DNA of 64,000 nucleotides from Eutrophocola salsuginis (lineage in GTDB: Bacteria > Pseudomonadota > Gammaproteobacteria > Pseudomonadales > Pseudohongiellaceae), in contig JAYQTB010000006.1 in assembly GCA_038147195.1 (NCBI GenBank), positions 62,001 through 126,000 on the forward strand, in the 5' to 3' direction. The position numbers and the translations under genes were made by a program. How positions within the stretch are numbered: the first letter of the stretch is position 1; the number at the start of each line of letters is the position of its first letter. The notes under the pieces are model-generated. The model did no database searches. It saw nothing but the letters and a program-made list of their open reading frames with translations, and was not told the origin of the DNA. Positions 40,845 to 50,066 of the stretch are shown in pieces.

Positions 40845-40883
40845 AAAAAACGCCACCGTTTCCAAATGAAGGCAACGGTGGCG
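40845..40883 (-). terminator. Terminator of the PQQ dehydrogenase gene
   Basis: CGCCACCGTT pairs with AACGGTGGCG (40851-40860/40874-40883) and is followed on the minus strand by TTTTTT. It ends the PQQ dehydrogenase gene and isolates it from the DUF1592 operon downstream. Confidence 0.9.
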
Positions 40884-40899
40884 AATTCAGATAAGCGGG

Positions 40900-43107
40900 C
40901 TATTCCTCTTCGGTATGGATATCTTCCGGCGCATCCACGTCTTCTGGAGGTGCCAGCGGGGTGGCGTTCTGCGCTTCGATGGCCTGGGCCACAAGGAACC
41001 AGCGGATGGCGTCACTACCTTCTGCATCGATTCGGTTGGCGAAGGACACCATACCCTTGTCGGCACGAATGCCCTCTATTACCACCTGGTTGAAACCGAC
41101 ATCGCTATGCAACAATGGCGTGACCAGCAAGTTAGGGAAGTTGGCGCCACGCATCTGACCGCCGATACCATGACAGACGGAACAGTGCTGGCTGTAGAGC
41201 TCGCCACCGGCATCGATGACATCCTGGCTGGCCAACAGCTCCGGCGGATTCAGTTCGCGCGGCGTGTAGGTCAATTGTTCTGGCAGCTGGTTGCCACCAT
41301 TTAGGGCAAAGACCAGCAACCGTGAATTATTCGGCGCGAAGTAATTTCCTGCCTGGTTGATACCGACGCTGGCGGCCACGTACTGGCGACCGTCCATTTC
41401 GAAGGTGATGGGTGCTGCGACCATGCCGGTCTGGGTATCAAACGACCACAGCTTTTCACCTGTTACGGTGTCATAAGCACGGAACTCGTTGGTGTTGTTG
41501 CCACCACCGGAGAAGACCAGGCCGCCAGCCGTGCTGAGCACGCCACCGGTGGGTCCCGAGTTTTCCTCGCTGCGCCACACTTCTTCACCGGTTGCGGGAT
41601 TCCAGGCTGACACGTACCCGACAAATTCGCGGGGGGCATCGGGATTGTCACGGTAGTAGACGAAGTTGGCGCTCATGTCGATGGCCAGGTTGTTGGCCGT
41701 TGGATCGTTATTGGGCGTGAAATCTTCCAGGCTCTGCATCGCGAAATATGCACGCTGGGTGGCGATATAGATCAGGCCACTTTCCGGGTTCCAGGCGTTG
41801 GCATGCCAGCCGTGACCACCCTGTACCCCGGGCGCCAGGTTCCAGATGTTCTCATGGTCGTACCGAGCTTCCGGTACCTCGATTGGACGGCCGGTGACCA
41901 TATCAATGCCGGTGGCCCAGTTCACCTCGGTAAAGGGATAACCGCGTAGCAGTTCACCGGTTGCAGCATCCAGCATATAGAAAAAGCCGTTCTTGTTCGG
42001 CTGCATGACCACGTGGCGCATTTCGCCGTCCACTTCAAGGTCGACCAGCATCATCGGGCTCATGGCATCGTAATCCCAGGTATCGCCTGGTGTGGTCTGG
42101 TAGTGCCAGATGTATTCGCCGGTGTCGGCATCGACCGCCAGTAGGGATGCGACATACAGGTTATCGCCACCCTCTGGATCACGGGCACGCTGATCCCAGG
42201 GAGTACCATTACCGGTGCCGAAGATCACCAGATTGTTCACTTCATCGTAAACGATGGCATCCCATACAGTGCCGCCACCGCCAAGCTCCCACCAGTTGCC
42301 GCTCCATGTAGCTGCGGCACTTTCCATTTGCGGTGTTTCGAATCCAAGTTCTGGGTTACCGGGTACGGTATAGACACGCCACAGGTCATCACCTGTGCGT
42401 GCGTCGTAGGCGCCGAGATAACCGCGGGCGCTCTTTTCACTGCCGGAGTTGCCGATCAGCACCTGGCCCTTGATGATGCGAGGTGCGCTTGTGATGGTCT
42501 GAGGACCGCTGGGATCGAGGGTCAGCTTGCGCCACTCCTCTTTACCGGTATCGGCATTGATGGCGACCAGGAAACCATCCAGGGTCCCCAGGTAGATCTT
42601 TCCCTCGTAGGCGGCGATGCCGCGGTTGACGATGCCACAGCAGACCCGGGTGACGATTTCTCGGGGCGTCTGGGGATCGTAGTGCCACAGCAGTTCGCCG
42701 GTCGCCGCGTCAAAGGCATTGACCATGCTCCACGCGGTGGAAACGTAGATCACGCCATCGATGTACAGGGGCGTGCCCTGTTGTGACAGGTTGACTTCGT
42801 AGTCGGCAAACCAAGCCAGTTGAAGGTTTTCGACATTGTCGCGGTTGATTTCATCGAGGGGACTGTAATGCCGTTCCTCGTATGTGCCACCGACCATCAT
42901 CCACTGCTCCGGTTCGTCCTCGGCATTCAACAAACGCTCATCAGTTACGTTGGCGGCTTCGATATTAGAGGAGCCCCCGCCAGCGGTGGCCGCTGCCTGC
43001 GGCAGGGAAGAAGTGCCGGCCGCCTCGCCGACACCGTTATCGGATTGGCCACAGGAAACCAGTGTGGCCATCAGCAACAGGAATGCAGTTTGATTAATGC
43101 GATTCAT
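40900..43107 (-). CDS. PQQ-dependent alcohol dehydrogenase with haem c, lanthanide-type signature
   Basis: This periplasmic quinoprotein oxidises alcohols or aldehydes. The 735-residue lipoprotein has a lipobox (LVSC19), an eight-bladed propeller and a C-terminal haem domain (C642-S-V-C645-H646). The vicinal disulfide that stacks on PQQ is C156-C157 (RVCCG). Metal and active-site residues by alignment are E224, N300 and D345. The residue two after the catalytic Asp is D347 (WDYD). In this family an Asp there marks lanthanide-dependent enzymes. It is 141 bp downstream of an SRPBCC gene on the same strand. Confidence 0.9.
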   Translation of the reverse strand: MNRINQTAFLLLMATLVSCGQSDNGVGEAAGTSSLPQAAATAGGGSSNIEAANVTDERLLNAEDEPEQWMMVGGTYEERHYSPLDEINRDNVENLQLAWFADYEVNLSQQGTPLYIDGVIYVSTAWSMVNAFDAATGELLWHYDPQTPREIVTRVCCGIVNRGIAAYEGKIYLGTLDGFLVAINADTGKEEWRKLTLDPSGPQTITSAPRIIKGQVLIGNSGSEKSARGYLGAYDARTGDDLWRVYTVPGNPELGFETPQMESAAATWSGNWWELGGGGTVWDAIVYDEVNNLVIFGTGNGTPWDQRARDPEGGDNLYVASLLAVDADTGEYIWHYQTTPGDTWDYDAMSPMMLVDLEVDGEMRHVVMQPNKNGFFYMLDAATGELLRGYPFTEVNWATGIDMVTGRPIEVPEARYDHENIWNLAPGVQGGHGWHANAWNPESGLIYIATQRAYFAMQSLEDFTPNNDPTANNLAIDMSANFVYYRDNPDAPREFVGYVSAWNPATGEEVWRSEENSGPTGGVLSTAGGLVFSGGGNNTNEFRAYDTVTGEKLWSFDTQTGMVAAPITFEMDGRQYVAASVGINQAGNYFAPNNSRLLVFALNGGNQLPEQLTYTPRELNPPELLASQDVIDAGGELYSQHCSVCHGIGGQMRGANFPNLLVTPLLHSDVGFNQVVIEGIRADKGMVSFANRIDAEGSDAIRWFLVAQAIEAQNATPLAPPEDVDAPEDIHTEEE

Positions 43108-43248
43108 GATTTACCCCTTCAAATCGGTATGTATTCTTATCAACGAAGAGCCGGAAGCATAAAGTGGCCAACTGTGTGCGTTCATATACCCCCGACCAGC
43201 AAGAGCACGGATTGCTGCTGGTAGTTCGGGCTGCAGGATTGGTGGATG

Positions 43249-43764
43249 TTATTTGCCTTCCGCAATATTTTTCATGTTGACCAGCAAGTTCTCGAACATA
43301 ACGCGTCGTCTTGCCACGTCGGCGTCCTTGGCAGCCTGGTCTGCCAGGTTGGAAACATCATATACCAGGGTGTACAACATCTTTGAGGTGCTGGCCGTCA
43401 CCGGCCTGGCTTCCATGAAGCCATGGTACAGGTTGTAGAACTGGCCTTCCTGCACTGGCTGGGTGTAGCCGTAGGACAGTTCGGTCTGCGCAACAAGGAT
43501 TTCGATAATTCGCCCACCGAGCAGGGACCTGACGGTGCCCATGCTCCCGTCACCGGAAATGATCTCACAAGCCAGCCCGCCCCATTCGCCGATAGCGCAA
43601 TAATCCGCACCGACCGCCGCCCATACGTCGGCAGCCGGCTTGTTGATATCGATTTCCATGTCGATGGACACGTATTCGGGCTCGGCGGCCAACAGGGGTG
43701 CCGACAGGAACATCGCACCCAGAAACGCCAGCACAAGCCGGCAAGCATGGAGCATTGATTTCAT
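43249..43764 (-). CDS. Secreted SRPBCC (polyketide cyclase-like) protein
   Basis: The start at 43764, with GAGG about 9 bases upstream, gives 171 residues with a signal (to PLLA). The mature chain begins YVSIDMEIDINKPAADVWAAV and has a helix-grip pattern with VQEGQFYNLYHGFMEA, typical of START/SRPBCC ligand-binding proteins. A periplasmic ligand-binding role is inferred. It could supply or bind the substrate of the following PQQ dehydrogenase. Other in-frame starts upstream remove the signal. Confidence 0.75.
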   Translation of the reverse strand: MKSMLHACRLVLAFLGAMFLSAPLLAAEPEYVSIDMEIDINKPAADVWAAVGADYCAIGEWGGLACEIISGDGSMGTVRSLLGGRIIEILVAQTELSYGYTQPVQEGQFYNLYHGFMEARPVTASTSKMLYTLVYDVSNLADQAAKDADVARRRVMFENLLVNMKNIAEGK

Positions 43765-44092
43765 GGAATGATTACCTCTGACTTGAATTCGGTAGCGCCA
43801 AGCATAAACACAGCCGTCACTGGCGTCCAGCCGCAACTTTCCATCCTATTTTCCGGGTAAACGTCTACCGTTATGCAATTTTTCAAAAAATATTTTTATG
43901 TCAACCCGTGTACAGTGACACATTCGTAACCCCGTGGTTATAAAAGCAAATTCGCCCACTTTGAGAACGTCAATTAGTGATTACGCCTCCCTTTCACAAA
44001 ATATTCACAGAAAAACTGTTGTGTACCTCACCCACGCGTTTTTATACTTTTCGGGTAACAAAATAATAATCATCAGTATTAGGGGACCAACT
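43765..44092. other. Divergent intergenic region, no gene seen
   Basis: This 328-bp region separates the SRPBCC gene and the GFA-like gene. It is AT-rich near 43880-43900. A TATACT box at 44043-44048, 45 bp before the GFA start, could be its -10, without a good -35. No further element is recognised. Confidence 0.4.
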
Positions 44093-44527
44093 ATGTCTAA
44101 ATATGCCGGCGGGTGCGAGCACGTCCACACCCAATCCGATAGCGATCCAATCGACAATCACACCTGCCACTGTTCGGTGTGTAAAAGAGTGACAGGCCAG
44201 GACACTACCCACGTGGTCTTCTTCAACCACGGCGACCTGAAGGTCGACAACGAAGGCGGCCTTAACCGTATGCCTTTCAATGACCAGAACCCTAATGGCC
44301 CATTGGAACTCTGTGTTTGTGCGGAATGCGGCACACCCATCATGCTGGATGACAAGCAGCACAGGATTCGTGTGGTTGTGCCTAATCTAATGGGTTACTC
44401 CGCCGATTTTCCGGCCGCCAGCTACCACGCCTTCTATGATGCGGCTTCCGGTGCTTCGGCACCCAGTGATGGCCGTCCCGTCTGTGAAGGCCTGCGCCCT
44501 GACTTCGTCTGGCCGCAGGGCTCGTAA
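44093..44527 (+). CDS. GFA/CENP-V-like zinc protein
   Basis: The start at 44093 gives 144 residues. The protein belongs to the GFA (glutathione-dependent formaldehyde-activating)/CENP-V fold: CHCSVCKRVTGQ at 25-36 and CVCAECGTPI later supply zinc ligands. The usual first site, GSCxCG, is GGCEHVH (C8, then H10 and H12), so its cysteine pair is altered. The family name does not prove a formaldehyde role, and similar genes are common with unknown activity. It is a single transcription unit closed by a terminator. Confidence 0.8.
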   Translation: MSKYAGGCEHVHTQSDSDPIDNHTCHCSVCKRVTGQDTTHVVFFNHGDLKVDNEGGLNRMPFNDQNPNGPLELCVCAECGTPIMLDDKQHRIRVVVPNLMGYSADFPAASYHAFYDAASGASAPSDGRPVCEGLRPDFVWPQGS

Positions 44528-44577
44528 GACTATTAAAGTTCCAAGCTTATAACCCGTCTCCAAGGTTAAAAGCTTTT

Positions 44578-44617
44578 AAACTCCCCTCGCAGGCAACCCC
44601 TGCCTGGGGAGTTTTTC
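44578..44617 (+). terminator. Terminator after the GFA-like gene
   Basis: AACTCCCC pairs with GGGGAGTT around an inner CAGGCA/TGCCTG stem, followed by TTTTTCTT. It lies about 50 bp after the stop codon. Confidence 0.88.
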
Positions 44618-44737
44618 TTACTGCCGCAACTGCAATAATTTCCTTAATGTTTTCACTACAGGTCCTGCAGTTCACAGGCTTTATCTGTCTATAATATTTA
44701 GTGGTATTTTTGATTGACGAATTACCCGGGGGAAGTA

Positions 44738-45508
44738 ATGCCAGCATCTCTATCTTTAACGATATCCTTTTTGAACCACAGCGCTCGCACAGCGGCAATA
44801 GCCTTGATCGCGTGTATATCCGTTTCTATCCAAGCTGCCGAGCGGCCGGATTTCACGGGAGCATGGTCTACCTACCGGGGTAACGGTGGTGCCGGCGCAT
44901 TCACGGCGCCTGCAGGCCAATTCAGTCTCAAGCCTGACGCCGAAAAGGCGCGTCAGGATTTCATTTCAGTCACTGAAGGCACAAATCACGGTGCAGGCAA
45001 CTCCTGTGTCGGCGGCGGCATGCCGAGTTCGATGCTCGGGTCCGGCGGCTATCCCATGGAGATTATCCAGCGTCCGGAGCAGATGTTCGTCATCTACGAG
45101 GCCCACAATGAAATTCGCCGTATCTATATCGGCGATGAGGCGGGCAATCCCGAGGAGTTCTTTCCGGAACGCAACGGCTATTCGACCGCACACTGGGAAG
45201 GCGACCGCCTGATCGTTGAAACCACCCGCCTAAAGACCCAGGTTGACTCCCGCTATCCACACAGCAACCAGGCGACCATCCGCGAGGAATATTATTTCGA
45301 TACCCCGCTGCCGAACGGTACCCGCGTGCTGGCTGCCGACATGGTTATGACAGACCCGCTCTGGCTTGAAGAGCCCTTCGCTACTACTAAACGCTGGCAG
45401 GCGATGTCGGATTACCACGTCCTTACTTATGAATGCACGGAACCGCTTTGGCTGGATGAAATGGAAGAATTGTACGAGGCTGCAGACCTTGAGATGGTCC
45501 AAGATTAA
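44738..45508 (+). CDS. Secreted W-E-G-D-family protein, copy 2
   Basis: The start at 44738 has GGGGGAAG upstream and gives 256 residues with a signal ending SIQA. The mature part begins PDFTGAWSTYRG. The motif STAHWEGDRLIVETTRL is near residue 160. A glycine-rich stretch with cysteine (GNSCVGGGMPSSMLGSGG) replaces the usual part. Function is unknown. It is the first of three closely spaced plus-strand genes with a DUF6152 gene in second place. Confidence 0.7.
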   Translation: MPASLSLTISFLNHSARTAAIALIACISVSIQAAERPDFTGAWSTYRGNGGAGAFTAPAGQFSLKPDAEKARQDFISVTEGTNHGAGNSCVGGGMPSSMLGSGGYPMEIIQRPEQMFVIYEAHNEIRRIYIGDEAGNPEEFFPERNGYSTAHWEGDRLIVETTRLKTQVDSRYPHSNQATIREEYYFDTPLPNGTRVLAADMVMTDPLWLEEPFATTKRWQAMSDYHVLTYECTEPLWLDEMEELYEAADLEMVQD

Positions 45509-45547
45509 TTTAGTCCAACTACTTGAATTAACAAAAGAGGATTCACC

Positions 45548-45934
45548 GTGAGATCAACAATCAAACATTTCGTTTTCATGTTCATCGCACTGCTAATGAG
45601 CGTAACGGCCAGTGCCCATCATTCCGCTGCGCAATTCGACTTCATGAACACCGTGCTGGTATCCGGTAAGGTTCAGGAAGTCCGTTTTGCCAACCCACAT
45701 ATGCGGCTGATTCTGGAAGTCACGGATGAAGCCAGGGGCACCCGCGATATCGAATTTGAAGGGCACAGCCGCAACAACATGCGTCGCCAGGGCCTCATGC
45801 CAGATATGTTCACCGTCGGCGACATGGTAACCATTAGAATCGCACCCATGCGCAATGGCGAGGATGGCGGCTATGTCACAGCTCTGCGTACCCCAGACGG
45901 CAAGGAAATTGGACGGGTAACCGCAGCTGACTAA
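45548..45934 (+). CDS. DUF6152-type secreted protein, copy 2
   Basis: This 128-residue exported protein starts with a GTG at 45548, chosen for the AGAGG 6-10 bases upstream. The signal ends SASA, then HHSAAQFD begins the mature chain. It has VRFANPHMRLILEV and a GD-type element (FTVGDMVTIRIAPM). It is 39 bp after a W-E-G-D gene and 32 bp before another long gene with a related motif, so the three form an operon. Confidence 0.8.
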   Translation: MRSTIKHFVFMFIALLMSVTASAHHSAAQFDFMNTVLVSGKVQEVRFANPHMRLILEVTDEARGTRDIEFEGHSRNNMRRQGLMPDMFTVGDMVTIRIAPMRNGEDGGYVTALRTPDGKEIGRVTAAD

Positions 45935-45966
45935 AACAATAAAAAAATATTAAGAGGGGCGCAGTA

Positions 45967-47349
45967 ATGAGGGGATGGAAACTGTTCGTGGCAGTGACGG
46001 CTGCACTTGCCGGCCATGCGGGTAGCGCGCAACAGACTGCGCAGATGGATTTCACCAGTGTCGGGCGCGGCGCCCCAATGGTGACGGATATCAACGAATA
46101 TCCGTTCACCGGAGCCACCATGCGTGTCATGGGCGCCAACGGTCCGTTCAACGAACGTCCACGTGAATTTACCGGTGGCGCCGAACCCGGCGAAACACCG
46201 CCCGGCATCACGCCCCTCGCACGCGACCTCTTCACCTCCGATGATTTCTACGCGGATCGCGACCTGTGGATGGACCCCCGCTACTTCCGGTGCAACACGT
46301 CAGGCGCGCTCGAAGACATTTGGGGAGGTAACAGGCGGCCGCTGATTGGCGACAACCCGCCAGCTTCTGCGGCATGGGGCTACTGTGACCGTGACTACCC
46401 CAGGGAGGCCATTGTCAGCCCTTATCCGTTCAAGACCGCTCAGGAACATTACGAAGCCTTGATGGCAGAGACAAAATCACGCGGCGGTCCGACCGAACAT
46501 ACCTACGCCACCGTTCCTGCCGACATGAACGGGATTTACGCCCACCCCGGGCGAACGGATAACAACTATTACTGGTACAGGATGCGTCACAACCAGATCC
46601 CAACCATCCTGTCTCTGCTGACCCCCGAATACCAGACCCGTTTCGTGCAGGAAGCCTACCATCACGCAAATACCAATGCTGCCCAGTGGCCTTCTCAGTA
46701 TTGTTGGCCGGAAGGATTCATGCGCCGCTGGCACGAGGCAGCAGTCTGGGAACACTACATCATGGTCACTCCGAACATGGTGCAGATTCTCGCTGGTGTC
46801 GCTCGCAATTTCATCACCAACATACACATCGGGCGTGAGTTCAACATGGACGGCCTGGTACCAAGGCTGGGCGCGGACGTTCCGCGCTGGTATGGTGAAA
46901 CGATTGGTTTCTGGGACAACGATGTCCTGATCACATGGACATCCAATATACAGGGCTGGAAGGTACATGCAGCACCAGATCATTCCAGCCTCTTGCAGAC
47001 AATAGAAATCTACTCTCCTAACCGTGACGCAGACGGAAACTTCATCGGTCTAAACCATGAGGCGATCTTTTACGATCCGGAAGCGCTGGTCGAACCTGTG
47101 CGCATCGTTCGAAATTATGAGAAACAGAATGAATTCGATGATGCCGATGCAACACCCTATACCTTCATAGAGTGCGTCCAGACCATTTTTCCGATCGACG
47201 GTGTGGCTACGCCGGTTAACCCGGGCGACGTGATCGAATACGAAATACCAGATATGTATGGGCGACCCTGGGACCACCTGTGGAAGACTTACTTCGAGAA
47301 GGACATGCAGCGGCCGGAAGAGAGCGAGGACATCTTCATTTTTGAATAG
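45967..47349 (+). CDS. Secreted protein, distant W-E-G-D relative
   Basis: This 460-residue protein has a signal (to GSAQ) and is not clearly recognised. It contains ETIGFWDNDVLITWTSN, which aligns with the W-E-G-D motif but with D-N-D in place of E-G-D. Other conserved-looking parts are PPGITPLARDLFTSDDFYADRDLWMDPRYFRC and MRHNQIPTILSLLTPEYQTR. It is the third gene of the operon with copy 2 and DUF6152. I could not assign any function. Confidence 0.6.
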   Translation: MRGWKLFVAVTAALAGHAGSAQQTAQMDFTSVGRGAPMVTDINEYPFTGATMRVMGANGPFNERPREFTGGAEPGETPPGITPLARDLFTSDDFYADRDLWMDPRYFRCNTSGALEDIWGGNRRPLIGDNPPASAAWGYCDRDYPREAIVSPYPFKTAQEHYEALMAETKSRGGPTEHTYATVPADMNGIYAHPGRTDNNYYWYRMRHNQIPTILSLLTPEYQTRFVQEAYHHANTNAAQWPSQYCWPEGFMRRWHEAAVWEHYIMVTPNMVQILAGVARNFITNIHIGREFNMDGLVPRLGADVPRWYGETIGFWDNDVLITWTSNIQGWKVHAAPDHSSLLQTIEIYSPNRDADGNFIGLNHEAIFYDPEALVEPVRIVRNYEKQNEFDDADATPYTFIECVQTIFPIDGVATPVNPGDVIEYEIPDMYGRPWDHLWKTYFEKDMQRPEESEDIFIFE

Positions 47350-47421
47350 AAGCGCAAGCTAATTCCAGGGGTAAGGAATGTTTTGAGAGCCTGACGCGGG
47401 TTCGCAGAAAAGTAACGGCTT

Positions 47422-48066
47422 TTATTCGACGCGGAGTACCTGGATAAAGCCTGACAGTCTTGGCGTCTGCAGGCGGAAGTTTTCGCCCCAGCGGGAAGGA
47501 TAAATGCGTACGGCATCTCCCTCCCTCAAATTCAGCCTTTTTGGATGCGTCTGGCGCCAGACTTGGCCGCTGGCAAGGCGTAAGACCCACATATTAGGAT
47601 TGGCCTCAAACAATTCGACAATTTGGTCCTGCAGCTCGTCCTGGCCCTCCGTATTGACGACGACCCGCGCTTCCCTACCAAAACTTTCCACGGTATTCTC
47701 TCCGTCCGGTTCGGCGTCTATGGAATCGGATTCGGCGGCTTCCTCACCGCCGCCAAAGAGTCTAGGCAGCCTGGGCAGACGAAAAAAAGGACGTCTGTCT
47801 TCATCACCACTTTCCACCAAGTTGCCGGTCTCAGTTACTGCTCTAGTGGATACCCCAAAATCCTCGACTTCACCTTCGGGTGTATCTTGCACTACAGCAG
47901 TATCCTCTGCCTGGGTGGCGGTTGCAGACTCCAGGGCCTCTTCCAGGCAGATAACTCGCTCCAGCCTGTCAGCGATTTCAGCGCAGGCTAGGAAGGCATC
48001 TGCCTCCTGTCCATTGGCCAGTATTGATGCCGCCATGAGGGCAAGAAAACAATGAACTCTCAGCAT
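47422..48066 (-). CDS. Hypothetical secreted protein
   Basis: A 214-residue protein with a signal (to NGQ or ADA) is followed by a cysteine pair region (FLACAEIADRLERVICLEEAL), a low-complexity acidic segment (about 50-135) and a compact C-terminal domain with GQVWRQTHPKRLNLREGDAVR. It converges with the plus-strand operon 72 bp away. The family is not recognised. The last 70 residues may be a small beta-domain. Gene prediction is supported by the signal and composition, not by homology. Confidence 0.6.
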   Translation of the reverse strand: MLRVHCFLALMAASILANGQEADAFLACAEIADRLERVICLEEALESATATQAEDTAVVQDTPEGEVEDFGVSTRAVTETGNLVESGDEDRRPFFRLPRLPRLFGGGEEAAESDSIDAEPDGENTVESFGREARVVVNTEGQDELQDQIVELFEANPNMWVLRLASGQVWRQTHPKRLNLREGDAVRIYPSRWGENFRLQTPRLSGFIQVLRVE

Positions 48067-48224
48067 GGTAAAACTCGGTGGATTGCTCTTTTTATTTGGG
48101 GGCAGGCTAGGTTAAAGGAAAGGCAATTTCAGGACAAGCTTTGTTCTGCACTCGGCAAACATCCATGCAATAATTCCGGATTGCGACATGCATTTATCAC
48201 AACCTGGCAGGGAGCAGGTTATCA

Positions 48225-49304
48225 ATGACCAGCCCGACTACTTCTGATGCAATTGCCGAGGCGGACCGCTTTGATGCCAGTGGAAACCATGACGAGGCCA
48301 TCAATGTGTTAGCTCGAGCAACCCAGCAGGGCGACCTGGCTGCCAAGACCCGGCTGGGCAAGCGCATGCTCGTTGGCGACCGCTGCCCATACCTGCCCGG
48401 AGATGGCGCCAGCTTTATTCTGGAGGCCGCCCAGGCAGGCAATGCCGAGGCTGTATCCATGGTCGCCGTATTCCAGGCCACCGGCATTACCCAGCAGAAG
48501 AACTGGAGCCACGCCCTGAATACGCTTACCCATGCCGCCACACTCGGCTCCCCATCTGCCAGGGAGCAACTGGTGCTGCTGGCGGGCACGGGCGAACCCG
48601 CCATCTCACCGGACCTGCTGGACATCGATGATGCGCAACATTGGCGGCAACTGCGGGAAAGCATCAACCCTGAAGACTGGCTGGCCCCCGTGGCTGGCAG
48701 AGTCCTTAACGAGGAACCTTTAATCAAGACCTTTGAACACCTGCTCTCTGAAGAAATCTGTCGCTGGCTGGTGCGGCTGTCTGCGCAAAGGCTAAAGCGG
48801 GCAATGGTCTACGATGCCACTAATCGGCGTAACTACGCCTCAGAAACACGTACAAACTCGATAGCCGAATTTAACCTGGTCGAAAACGAATTACTGCACT
48901 TTCTGATTCAGCAGAAGATGAGTTCCGCGTGCAATGTCCCAATGGCGCAGTTCGAGGGCACGGCCATACTTAATTACCAGCCAGGTGAAGAGATTTCACC
49001 ACACTTCGACTTCGTCGACCCCAAAATGCGAAATTACGACCAGGAGATTGCCACAAACGGGCAGCGCATAATCACGTTCCTTATATATCTGAACGAGGAA
49101 TACGAAGGTGGCGATACACTATTTACTGAGCTGAATCTCAGCTTTAAGGGAAAAACCGGTGACGGTATTTTCTTCACGAACTCCCTGCCCGATGGGTCAT
49201 CCGACATGAGGACTCGCCATTCCGGTACCCCGCCGGCATCGGGCGAAAAATGGATCTTGTCGCAGTTCATCCGCAACCGTGAAGTCAAATACATACTGGA
49301 CTAA
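48225..49304 (+). CDS. 2-oxoglutarate/Fe(II) oxygenase (prolyl 4-hydroxylase-like) with N-terminal repeats
   Basis: It probably hydroxylates proteins or small molecules using oxygen and 2-oxoglutarate. The 359-residue protein has an N-terminal helical part with Sel1/TPR-like repeats (about 8-115). The oxygenase fold follows: iron ligands H260 and D262 (SPHFDF) and H332 (RHSG), and the 2-oxoglutarate-binding K342. FLIYLNEEYEGGDTLF is typical of the P4H family. A GGAGCAGG site lies upstream. It is followed 51 bp later by another iron-oxygenase-like gene. Confidence 0.9.
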   Translation: MTSPTTSDAIAEADRFDASGNHDEAINVLARATQQGDLAAKTRLGKRMLVGDRCPYLPGDGASFILEAAQAGNAEAVSMVAVFQATGITQQKNWSHALNTLTHAATLGSPSAREQLVLLAGTGEPAISPDLLDIDDAQHWRQLRESINPEDWLAPVAGRVLNEEPLIKTFEHLLSEEICRWLVRLSAQRLKRAMVYDATNRRNYASETRTNSIAEFNLVENELLHFLIQQKMSSACNVPMAQFEGTAILNYQPGEEISPHFDFVDPKMRNYDQEIATNGQRIITFLIYLNEEYEGGDTLFTELNLSFKGKTGDGIFFTNSLPDGSSDMRTRHSGTPPASGEKWILSQFIRNREVKYILD

Positions 49305-49355
49305 ATACGTTTCGTTTATGCTAATCTGAACTAGTTTTCTTGGTTAATCCACAAT

Positions 49356-49997
49356 ATGCAGACCCCAAGCTCCCATCAACCCATGGTGTACCCACTGTTT
49401 TCATCACCCGTCTATACTCGGGTATTGGAAACCTTCGAAATACCGGACATTTCCTCACTGGAGTTTACTAACAGACTTCCAACCGGCGGTACACACTCTT
49501 TCCTGACCTCCACCGACAAACACATCCTTGACAAATCTGAATTTGCGGACATCCGTGAGATCATCATCAGGGAGGTCAACACCTACGCAAAAGGCACGCT
49601 TTGCATCAGTAAAAGGATAGAGTTCTATGTCACAAACTCGTGGATTAACATTAATCGACCTGGGGATCAGTGCCCACTTCACAATCACAATAATTCTCTA
49701 ATATCTGGCGTGCTGTACCTTAAGACCCCGGATAAATGTGGCGACCTTTACTTTTACAGGGATATTTTAAGCCTGGTTCCATTTCCGCCATCCCTCGATT
49801 TAGAGACGGACTCTCAAAATATTTTCAACTGCAAAAATTTTTCTATCACACCAAAAATTTATCAGATCTGTTTATTTCCATCTGTCACCATGCATTCAGT
49901 CGCGGTGAATCTTTCAAGTGAAGAACGTTGGTGTCTGCCATTTAATGTCTACGTCAGAGGAGAAATAGGTGGCATGCATGAGCTTCATCTCAAATGA
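49356..49997 (+). CDS. Putative 2OG-Fe(II) oxygenase of the TIGR02466 type
   Basis: This 213-residue protein is of a different fold group from its neighbour. SWININRPGDQCPLHNHNN supplies H109 and H111, and SGVLYLKTP is followed by D130. Later LFPSVTMHSV supplies H180, with R191 as a likely 2-oxoglutarate contact. These match the TIGR02466 family, for which activity is largely untested. No ribosome-binding site is clear; a start at M10 is possible. It ends before a strong terminator. Confidence 0.75.
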   Translation: MQTPSSHQPMVYPLFSSPVYTRVLETFEIPDISSLEFTNRLPTGGTHSFLTSTDKHILDKSEFADIREIIIREVNTYAKGTLCISKRIEFYVTNSWININRPGDQCPLHNHNNSLISGVLYLKTPDKCGDLYFYRDILSLVPFPPSLDLETDSQNIFNCKNFSITPKIYQICLFPSVTMHSVAVNLSSEERWCLPFNVYVRGEIGGMHELHLK

Positions 49998-50017
49998 TTA
50001 GTAATTAATTTTTTCCC

Positions 50018-50049
50018 AAAAAAAACCCCGCCATTGGCGGGGTTTTTTT
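50018..50049. terminator. Bidirectional terminator
   Basis: CCCCGCC-ATT-GGCGGGG is flanked by A8 and T7. It separates the convergent oxygenase gene and TonB-receptor gene. Confidence 0.95.
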
Positions 50050-50066
50050 GTTTACTAGCTCCGTTA

